NCBI RefSeq assembly: GCF_052324685.1 | Contig: NC_135214.1 | Location: 30,935,206 to 30,999,205 of the forward strand | Reading direction: 5' to 3' | DNA: 64,000 nt | DNA from: Brachyhypopomus gauderio | Lineage: Eukaryota; Chordata; Actinopteri; Gymnotiformes; Hypopomidae | Shown here: in pieces, positions 55,512 through 64,000 of the stretch | How positions within the stretch are numbered: position 1 is the first letter of the stretch | How the letters are laid out: the number at the start of each line of letters is the position of its first letter | Translations under genes and position numbers: made by a program | The notes under the pieces: generated by a model | Database searches by the model: none | What the model saw: the letters and a program-made list of their open reading frames with translations, nothing else | What the model was told of the DNA's origin: nothing

Positions 55512-55859
55512 CATACAGTATTTTGAGATGTGTATGCATCTTTCCACCTGAGGAACTTTAATAATAAAAAATACGTTTCCAAAATTTCTTTCTGATACAA
55601 TACAAAATGTCTTCTTTCACCTGTAGGTTTTGAAGGTGTATGCTTTTTTCCAACACAAAACTATCAGTCTCCTCGCTGAGGAGTGAGCTTTCAGCACACG
55701 GGAAGAACATTGTTAATAGTCACTTAACAAGACAGTCACTTAGACAAGGATTTCAAAAAATGAGAATTAAAACATGCTGATGCCCACCACCCAACTTTTA
55801 GATTTTTTTGGAAATGCCTTCCTGAGGTGATAGATCTCAGTACTCTTATGTATTCTCTA

Positions 55860-56420
55860 TTTTATGTAGTCATCAGAAAAACTCAGCAAGAACAATAATC
55901 TGGCCAAGAGAGAGCTGAAGGCAAAACTATACAACTCTTCACAATAAATGAGACACTACATCCAAGAATCCATATCCTAAGGCTGCAATGCAGATGGAAA
56001 GAGGGGAAGAAGTGGTCTACACAGTCTGTGATCCAGAGTCCAGGGTGAAACACAAAATATCCATAAAATGGCCTCCAAGTATGAGCTGCTAAGGGACTGC
56101 CTCAGACATAAGGGAGACATGATAAGTGTAGAAACAGTGGAGTTGCTATGGCAGGATAAGCCCCTAAATGAAATGTACCACTGACAAATATCAGAGGTGG
56201 CAGACATAAGGCAATTCTACCAATGGCTGAAAAAGGCAGGACTGCAGGACATCACATACGCACTTATCGTGTTAATGCTAGAACAAGCACTAGGTCAATC
56301 AAAGCAAATGCATATCACATCAGACATACTCCAAGATGCAGTCTGGAGGAGCCTGTGAGACAACCCAGCGTCCATCGGAGCCCTCGTAGATAATGCACTG
56401 AAGAAACAAGGGTTCAAAAA
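55860..56420 (+). mobile_element. Degenerate LINE fragment (endonuclease region)
   Basis: Broken plus-strand frames give QWLKKAGLQDITYALIV, then STRSIKANAYHIRHTPRCSLE in a neighbouring frame. They resemble the segment before the zinc knuckle of fish restriction-like-endonuclease LINEs (as I remember it, EALIMAAQEQALSTRSIE). Several frameshifts and stops are present. The clade assignment is tentative. Confidence 0.4.
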
Positions 56421-57766
56421 AAGGTTCCACGATGTTCTGAAACGTCGATGGACACAATAATATGAAATTACATACTGTTGAGGACCTTTTCTTATTTTTA
56501 TGTATTTTATTTATTCATTTTTATTTGGGGGGATGCAATAATAAAAAGTTCAACGTGTGCTGCGGTCACTCCGAAACGGAAGCGTGAGGTTATGAAATTG
56601 CCGTGAGTTATTTTGACGCTACAAGTCGTGTAATAAATTGACCATATAACAAATGTACTTGGTGAGTAACAGTTTTTTCTGTTCTGAAGTCTTTCCCCCC
56701 CGTTGCTAGTTGTAACAGCGCTCGACATGTAGGAGTCCAAAATCCCGGCTAGACAGGAACTAAGATATGTAAGATAGCTGAGCTCCGGTAGCTGTGGAAG
56801 TTTTCCTGTTTACATCCGCGCCGACAGTGCTAGCTTGTGAATACCTAGGCCTCGTCGCCCTATGGTTTTATTTAATCTAAATTGTTATAAAATGTTTATT
56901 TGATTCGTGGTGGTGTACCCTAAAAGGTATTTTATGAGACAACTGCAATTCAGATGGTTGTGGCAGCCTTAGCTAATGTTTTCATGTCAAGATATGGTGA
57001 CAAAATGGGATGTACAGAAATTTAAATTGAAATACACTTTCCATTTAGCTACTGTATGTAACTGTATTACTTCACTGCCACAAAACACGATGACAGTGTT
57101 GCACTTCATGGCAGGCCTGTGTGAAATGTTTCTAATGCAGGTGAGTCTGCAGTGAGCTAACCTAGCTATTTAGCTAGACGTCTATACTCGACCACAGAGA
57201 CGGACCTCAGCAGAGTAAATGAACGGTATGCTATACTTAACCAGTCATCACCACACCTCACACTTTTTAATAGCGTTTAATACAAACTAAGTAAGATTAA
57301 AAAAAAAAATCAGATTATACGTTAATCTGTACAGCGAAACATCAGTGGAAACATACACGTGGAGCACATTTCTGGCACCTGATTTTAGTTTCAGACAAAT
57401 ATAAAATAAATGTCACTTAAGGCTGTAGAAATTTCCTATGCCGTACATTCAGTGAAGGATATCTTGTGTAATCAAAATGCAAAAATAAAATGAATATATT
57501 GAATAAAATGAATATGGGCCGTGGAACATTTTGTGGTGGATTAATTGGGCTGTAAGCTGCCAAATGTTGGGAACCCCTGCACCAACTCAAAACTCACCTG
57601 TTCACTTTGGACTATTCTTGGTCTGCCATTTTTTATGTACTGTCTAGTCTGCTATGATGCCTCCCCTTCCCTCTTCTTTGTAATGTGTCCTTGAGGTTCT
57701 TGAAGGGCACATGAAGATGTAATTCAGAAGCATTATTATGACCATCTGTTTTCTGTTACATCAAAG

Positions 57767-60700
57767 ACCAGGCTGATAATGGTGTGTATGGCCCCGTGGG
57801 CGATGCCAACTCGCTGAGCCCAAGAGTCTCTCAAGTACCTCAAGGTAAAATAGAAAATATATAAATCCCTAACACTTATCGTAGATGCTGCTCTGTTCAA
57901 TTCTTAATGTATGCTTAAACTGAAGCCATTTATTAGTTTATTTTTAATAATTAAAAATATTATTTTTTATAATATTAGTTAATATTAATTCATATTAATT
58001 AATTAATTAATTAATTAAGATCACCCATGTGGTGTTTTAGATATGAGGAAAGATCAAGAGGACACAGAAAGAAGGAACTCATTAAAACAAGAGGAAGATG
58101 GTGCTAAAGATCATCTTGGTGGAGGTGACATTTACTCCCCTCATGAAAAAGCACAGAGTTCACCTTCTACAGAAGAGCAGGATCCTTCTGACACTCGTAA
58201 GTGTGGGTTTGTTTGTATGTTTTGACACACACGCATACTCTTAGTCAGCACCACTCCATCAGGTTTCTTTTTTACACTTTGTTTACCTTGGTTTTTTAAA
58301 TTATTATTTATTTACCTTATAGTCCTGTTTGTGTGGTGCTTCAGTTTGCCTTGCAAAATAGTTGTATGATGTGGTCAGTTGTATGATGTTGTCAACAAAG
58401 GATTAATCTGTGCATTAAGATTATTGTTCTGATTGTTTTGTCTTTGAACATGTGCTTGGAATGATGACCCCTCTTGTTACCCCTGATGTAGTAGAAGATA
58501 AGATGCAGTCTGAAGATGAGGACATAGAAGGAGAAAAGCCCCAGCACGGGAGTGAAAAAGGTATCCAACTTAATTGTTTTATTACTGTACATAGGACAGG
58601 GATGGGCAACTGGCGGCCCGTGGGCTGCACACGGCCCTCGTCCTCACTCAGTGCAGCCCGCAAATAGATCAATAATAATTTAATAATTAAAAGAGAAAAA
58701 AAAACCGATAGAGCAGGACTTTTTTGTTCTTGTCACGTAGGGCTACGCCCCCCTCTCCCGTGTCGGTGTTGTTCCTTGCCCGGTTATCCCGCCCTGCGTG
58801 TCTGTTGTCCTGGTTTCCCTCTGTCTGCCACGCACGTCATTGTGTTCAGTTGTGTCTAGTTTAGTCCTGTGTACTTGTATCGCCCGTTGTCGGTTATTTG
58901 TAGTTGTTCGGTTTTGTGGATTATCTGTCATCGCTGTTCTGGTATTTTCCGTCTCCGTTGTGTTTCTCCGTTGTGAATGACTCTCCTGTTACGACTCCTG
59001 CATGTCCTGTTGACCACTTGGACGGCTCTCCCGTTTTGACCCGTGCCTGTACAAACGACTTCGCCTATGGAATTCCCCTTATTAAATCTCGCTCTTCTCA
59101 GCGTTTGTGTCCGCCTCATCGCTCTGCAGCGCACTACGTGTTACACTTCTTTGATATGAAGGAGTTCAAATTCCTTTTTGCACTTTTTTATTAAGCAAAT
59201 GTTTTGTCTTTGTTGCTTATTAAGGACATGTTAATGCATTTATATGCAGAAAATAGATGCATGTTGGTGCAATAAACATACAGATCTGAATTCATTTAAA
59301 ATGTGTTCTTATTGAGAATAATTTGTAGTGTCTTTCATATCCAATTATTTGATGTGCATGGTCATGTGGCCCTCCAATAATAGTGCTGAAAAAATGTTGG
59401 CCCTCTTTATCATGGAAGTTGCCCATCCCTGACATAGGGTATTGGCGACCTAGAGTATAACCTTAAAGGAGCAATAAGTAATTCACCACCAAAAAGTAGC
59501 CTCAAATGTATGGAAAGTTATTTATTTAATATTTTACATGATCTGTTTTACATTATTATATATCATTATAAAGTGAAGCTCGCATGAGACGAGAATCACA
59601 TTGTTTTGTTGTCCGCACCAGGTTGTTCTCCATAGAACAGGCCTCCACACAAGGAGGTGGCCATGTTTTAAAAACAGATTCAGTAGAGAATGTGTGAACA
59701 AGCCACTGGGGTTCAGCATAATTGCTGTTTGATAATGTGAAGAAGAATCATTGGAAATTTTACTGACAGTGCTTTTTATTTAAGTAATGTGATTCAGTTA
59801 TTACATTTGCTTTTTATTTCAACCTTCATCTTTTTCCTCCCATTAATAACCATTGGTGAAGTAACCTTTTTAATACCTTTTTAATTCCACTACATGAAAG
59901 ACAAGGATGAAAATCACCTAGATGATGTCACCAGCCTTGGGTGTGGTGTTACTTTGTCACAAGTAAACCCAGAAATAAAGCATTCACACAAGGAGAGTGC
60001 AAAGGGTATGTACTTCACGTAGTGTCTTACTAAACACATTTTTTATGTGGAGCTGTTTAGTGGGATTTTTTTATTTACTAAAGGTATTTGTTATATATTG
60101 ATCTCCCTCTGCCTTAGACAAACACCCAGAAAGAAGGAGCTCTATGCAACAAGAGGAAGATGACACTGAAGCTGAAAGCCCTTCTCCTGTAGTTGGTTTG
60201 GACATTTCCAATATCAGTAAGCATCGATTTGCAAAGTCAGTATGATGTCTTTAAAAAGGATCACTTGTTATATTATACAAAATCTGTAAATGACTTGATT
60301 CTCATTTCTACTTGTTCACACAGAACGGTATATAGTTGCGGCATTTGTACTTATAGTTGCTATACTGGCTGGATATTGGATTTCGAAGTCCGGGTCTCCA
60401 CCTGAGCAAAACGAATTTAACCTGACGCATGTCTTCCATCAAGAAATGGACAAGGTTCAACTCAGCTTCCCCAGCCAGCCCAGTGAACTCTGGAGGAGAA
60501 GCCGGATTCACCTCCGGAGGCACCTGCAGATGACACATCCCACTGAGCCGGTGAGCCTCCTATTGACCTCTGGTCGTGGAGCTGAGAAGACACTGTCCTG
60601 TCTGGCTCAGCGATTAGCTGCAGCCTTTTCCACTGCACTCAATGCGTCTGTCCTGGACATTGATGGGACCAGCAAGACAGAACAAGACCCTGAACAGGTC

Positions 60701-61078
60701 AAACTGGACATTGATTTAGCACTGAAAGAGGCCTTTGAGGGTGGTAAGCGTTCTGCTGTTATTCACCGCTTTGAAGAGCTTCCTCCTGGATCCACGCTCA
60801 TCTTCTACCGCTACTGTGACCATGAAAACGCTGTCTTTAAGAAGGTCTTCCTGACGTTCACTGTGTTGCTTGAGAAATTGGAACTCTCACCCAACATTAG
60901 TCTGGGATTAGTGGAGGAGATTGTACAAGACTATTTAAAAGATAAGTTTATCTCCTCAGATGGGACAGCCATGTTTAATCAGATGGATGTAGACAAGCTG
61001 AGTGGACTCTGGAGCAGAATCTCCCATGTCATCCTGCCAGTGGTCCCAGAACACACCATCGAACAGCAGGGCTGCTAG
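57767..61078 (+). CDS. tor1aip2: Torsin-1A-interacting protein (LAP1/LULL1 family), 5' end unresolved
   Basis: ER or nuclear-envelope type II membrane protein that activates the torsin AAA+ ATPases from the lumen. Exons seen: 57767-57844, 58041-58196, 58492-58560, 59901-60005, 60118-60216, 60324-61078, all in phase, about 420 codons. The N-terminal part is acidic, low complexity and nucleo/cytoplasmic. One membrane helix (RYIVAAFVLIVAILAGYWI) is followed by a complete luminal activator domain, with SLLLTSGRGAEKTLSCLAQ, GSTLIFYRYCDHENAVFKKV and GLWSRISHVILPV. The Arg in GLWSR corresponds to the arginine finger known in LAP1/LULL1. The short N-terminus (human LULL1 is 470 aa, LAP1 longer) favours a LULL1-like form, but paralogue assignment is uncertain. 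No in-frame Met exists in the first exon listed. Candidates are a tiny exon ATGAACG at 57219-57225 or Met at 58043. AATAAA lies near 61284. Confidence 0.88.
57989..58017. repeat. (TTAA)n tract
   Basis: Short TTAA/ATTA tandem run 24 bp before the acceptor of the exon at 58041. Confidence 0.8.
58597..59431. mobile_element. hAT MITE carrying a nested solo LTR
   Basis: TIRs are cagggatgggcaact and agttgcccatccctg, perfect over 15 bp. The 8-bp flanks acatagga (58589-58596) and acataggg (59432-59439) agree at seven positions. The inner parts near both ends (ggcggcccgtgggctgc and tggccctc) are typical of fish hAT MITEs. It lies in a tor1aip-like intron. Without the nested LTR it is about 415 bp. 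Confidence 0.85.
58731..59145 (+). mobile_element. Solo LTR nested in the hAT MITE
   Basis: 415 bp beginning TGTCACGTAGGGC and ending ACGTGTTACA, with an AATAAA-like attaaat about 65 bp before its end. Flanks gttct (58726-58730) and cttct (59146-59150) agree at four of five positions. It shares the TGTCACG start and layout with the LTRs at 6742 and 35298, so it is likely of a related family. No internal region is left. Confidence 0.65.
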
Positions 61079-61689
61079 CAGTGACGATGACCTGCATTGA
61101 ACTGAGCATAGGACAATGGAGGCTCTTTGTACTTAAATCATAGCTCTTGAGGGAAATCACCTCAGGGATTTGCTGCTTTTACATCTTTAAACTACTTTTT
61201 CCAAATGAAGCACTAATATGCGTGTAAAATGTGTGTGTGAGGGAGAGAGTGTGACAAATATGTTAATTGAATGCTGTACCATTTTTAATAAATAATAAAA
61301 ATCCAAGCAAGGTAAGGCCACTTTTCGATAAATAGATGCATTTCCAGTCTATAATGATTTTTACTATAGCCCCTAGCTACTAGTATTGCTATTTTTTTTA
61401 TTTAGAAAAAACAGAAAATTCAAATCAATCTAGTTTGAATGAAAGCTGAGCTGAAGTTCTCTGTACATTCATTTTAATCAATTGGGCTGTTTTAAAAATT
61501 ATGAAAAGGTTTTTTTTCCACTTTTTTAATTAAATAATGACTGTCCCTGGTGTTATTTAAAATTGTGATTTTATATGTTGGGAGAAAATTAATAAACGTT
61601 TCTTCGTTGGTACAGTGTTTGCCTTTTAAATAAATGTTAACAGACTTCCCACCTTCATCATCTTCACTTAGTCCATTTCAGGTTTGCTG

Positions 61690-62480
61690 TGGCTATAGAA
61701 TGAACAGAGAAGCCCAGGTGTCCCTACTGAAGCACTTCCTCCATCTCCCAGGTCAGCCAGGTGACACAGTCCCTGCAGATCCTGGGTTTTACCTCAGATC
61801 TCCAGGTGGCTGTGCTTACCGTGTCTCCAGTGGGAGGCAAACAGGGGACATACTTACCACCTCAATTATCTGCTCTTAATGTTAAGGAGCAGCAGCTCTA
61901 CTTTGAGCCCTTTCCAAGTAGCAAAGCTGAAATAGCATCAGTTCTTGCTTCCCTTGGGGGAGAAAGCTTACTTCAGTCACGTGTACCTCTGATCTTGGTT
62001 TTCATTTATTACCCAGAGTCCTTGGGCACATGTTGGGGTGGGAACATGAATCAACTGGTATATTGAGAGCTTCACTTGGTAGCTTGGCTTATTTTTCTCA
62101 ACCGCATCATAACTGCAGCTGCTACGCCTAAGCTATCGAGGACACAATCTCCCATTAGTTGTGAAGAACATCCCAGAATGCTCCAATTGGGGGCTGTTCT
62201 CACCCTCTACCCAGAGGGAGCAATCATCCTTCTCCTGAACAGAGCCATCGACTCAGACTCGGAGGTGATGATTTACATACTGAATGCTTCACACTCAACC
62301 GCAAACTGCTCAAGTGCATGCTGAAGGCATTCATGTGAGGAAGTCAGGTCATCCACAAATAGGAATACAACCTCCCGGTGCTCCCACCAAAAGCCCAAAT
62401 CAAATAAGGGGCAATCTCTATTGCAAATCAGTTTGGAATAAGAACGTTTCTCTATTTGAAAGTGTTTTGGATATTTAAAA
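61690..62480 (-). mobile_element. Degenerate LINE reverse-transcriptase fragment
   Basis: On the minus strand, EVVFLFVDDLTSSHECLQHA and EQFAVECEAFSM match the F-x-DD box and the following AECEA-M motif of a common fish LINE (L2/Rex1-like). Downstream on the same strand are recognisable but broken stretches, such as agctctcaatataccagt and ttcatgttcccaccccaac. Many stops and indels are present. The catalytic box reads FVDD in place of FADD. Antisense to the tor1aip-like gene, about 0.6 kb after its stop. Confidence 0.7.
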
Positions 62481-63214
62481 CTTAAGAATGTATTTGAATA
62501 TTGCACTAGATTTTAAAAATGGATCTCATGAGTTTATAACCTATTGTATAAGGTCATTTTTCAGACCTATAACTGCACAGATTGACAATGAATGCATAAA
62601 ATTATTCACTTTTATGTGAAATATGCACAATTCAAAACAATAGTTTTATTTGGTAAAAATAAAAGTTGCTTTAATGTGACTGAAGATTGTTTTTCTGGAA
62701 GCTGTGGAATACACCAACTATTACAGCGATGATTAAAAAACCCAAGATATAAGCAACAACACATGCAGGATTCTGGTGTGACTGTGACTAATACTGATGT
62801 CATGAGTCCCTCTTACAGGGCTCTGGTGCAAAGTTCAATAAACCCAAGGACCTATCGAAGCACTGTTTCAAATATCTAGAACTTGGCTGGGTCTCTCCAA
62901 CTAAAAACAATTAAAATGGAGTATAAACAATCAAATAATATTTACCTGGTTACTGGTGTATAGGTGGAATATCTCTTAAAAAGGACAAAATGAAAACTCA
63001 TCAATAAGTGGGGGATATTCTAGCCTAAACCAGATATTTCACTGATAGTTTTGGCGCAGCAGAAATAACAATGCCCCCTGGTGATGCGGTCTCTGTATCT
63101 TTATCTCCTTCAGCTTGAGCTGCAACTGCACAATGCCTGTAGTCGTCTGGTTCAGAACATCATGCTCCCTGGCCCCGAGTACATCTCCCATCAGCCTCAG
63201 TCCACCGGTATGCC
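62481..63214. other. Unassigned AT-rich spacer
   Basis: No exon, RNA gene or repeat family was recognised in this stretch. Confidence 0.4.
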
Positions 63215-63655
63215 TGTCACTCCACCTAGTCCCACCAACCACTTCGAGTGTTCTGCCACAGTTAACTGATTATTAACTGTGTACACCTATTACTGTTTTA
63301 CTTTGTCTGTTTGACCTGTCTTAGTCCTCTGTCTCTCTGTGAAGTATTGCCATGGCTTATCTGTGCATACCAAACATTGCCTGTATTCGCCTTTTGGGTA
63401 TACAACCTGTTTTGCTTTCTGGTTTTTGCTTTTGTCTCATCCTGCTCTGGTTTGTTCTCTTACCTGGGCTGTTTATTTTTTTTTGTACTGTTTTCCTTTC
63501 TGCTATCTGGTCAGTCCTGAAATCACTGTTTTTGCCCTCTCTAGCTTGCGTCTTGTTTCTGTCTTTTGATCATGACTTTGGAAACCCCCTCTTGTAATAA
63601 ACAAGAACTGCTAGTTCTTATCTGCGAGCATCTGAATCTTGTCTGTTGGATCACA
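63215..63655 (+). mobile_element. Possible old LTR
   Basis: It starts TGTCACTCC, has cttgtaataaacaag about 60 bp before its end, and ends GGATCACA, the same plan as the other LTRs in the window. The T-rich pyrimidine middle also fits. There is no target duplication and no internal region, so this could be another type of retroelement 3' end. Confidence 0.3.
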
Positions 63656-63759
63656 CAGACCTGCTTGACATGGCTGCCTCTGAACTCAGAGCCATCAGTA
63701 TATATTCTCCATAATGTCCACTTCTTGTCTGCCCCAGCTGTCAAATGAGTGAAACTTAG

Positions 63760-63993
63760 TCACCTCTCAGTGAAACCACTGGCACTCCATGTCCACTGAA
63801 CCTCAGTTCTCGTGCGAAAATAATCCTTCCCAAAATGCTCAGATCCGAAGTATCTTAATGGCTTTGTTGGGCCACTAGATTTCATGTCATGTATATCTGC
63901 AATCCCTACTTGTTTGATGCTGGTATGAACAGCATATGGATCCATAAATGCTGTCTTCATTGGGCCAGAGCGTAGCTTGACAGTAATCTTCAT
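63760..63993 (-). CDS. Unrecognised 77-aa open frame at window edge
   Basis: Minus-strand frame that stays open to the right edge region. It reads GPMKTAFMDPYAVHTS and SSGPTKPLRYFGSEHFGKDY, with normal composition. I do not recognise it. It could be a repeat-derived fragment, an exon of a gene beyond the window, or chance. Confidence 0.2.
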   Translation of the reverse strand: MKITVKLRSGPMKTAFMDPYAVHTSIKQVGIADIHDMKSSGPTKPLRYFGSEHFGKDYFRTRTEVQWTWSASGFTER

Positions 63994-64000
63994 TTAATCT

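Larger units (their letters stand above)
54140..57766. other. aldh9a1 3' UTR and spacer before tor1aip-like
   Basis: Holds the aldh9a1 polyadenylation signal near 54499, a DANA-like SINE, a degenerate LINE piece and, near 56570-57230, a likely promoter and 5' UTR of the tor1aip-like gene. The hAT-like end ggaacccctgc near 57570 has no visible partner. Confidence 0.4.

Noticed and set aside
57535-57585. hAT-like terminal sequence (gttgggaacccctgc)
   Set aside because: No matching opposite end or 8-bp duplication could be found within 1 kb.

Overview
This is a teleost fish nuclear window. Its genes have vertebrate exon-intron structure. It also carries V-type tRNA SINEs, hAT elements with 8-bp target duplications, Tc1-like elements, CA/TG microsatellites and short-LTR elements. 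I cannot name the species from sequence alone.

Nine protein-coding genes were resolved exon by exon. In order they are gls2 (+, 18 exons, liver-type mitochondrial glutaminase), spryd4 (-, 2 exons), porcn (-, 13 coding exons, Wnt O-acyltransferase), cpt2 (+, 5 exons), magoh (-, 5 exons, exon-junction-complex core), uck2 (-, 7 exons), tmco1 (+, 7 exons), aldh9a1 (+, 11 exons) and a torsin-interacting LAP1/LULL1 gene, tor1aip-like (+, at least 6 coding exons, 5' end unresolved). Summed exon lengths are multiples of three for the eight complete genes, and every junction keeps phase. I joined splice sites by eye using GT-AG and known homologue sequences.

The neighbourhood looks like several conserved vertebrate blocks placed side by side. 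In human these are GLS2-SPRYD4 (12q13), CPT2-MAGOH (1p32) and UCK2-TMCO1-ALDH9A1 with TOR1AIP (1q24-25); PORCN is X-linked there. Three mitochondrial enzymes (Gls2, Cpt2 and probably Spryd4) lie together. uck2/tmco1 and porcn/cpt2 are head-to-head pairs.

Mobile DNA sits mostly in introns. gls2 intron 7 (5065-12180) is a trap: a small hAT MITE, a non-autonomous LTR element (6742-10034) whose 5' LTR was later hit by a hAT, another hAT holding a palindromic MITE, and a SINE. An unclassified TIR transposon with a 175-aa ORF sits inside a (TA)n tract at about 15.2-16.2 kb. A Tc1 copy occupies the last porcn intron. A tor1aip intron holds a hAT MITE that was itself hit by a solo LTR. Degenerate LINE pieces lie near 56 kb and 62 kb.

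The least described items are the LTR element with its repeat-rich acidic ORF, the (TA)n-resident transposon, and the (TG)n tract that directly abuts the gls2 exon-3 splice acceptor.
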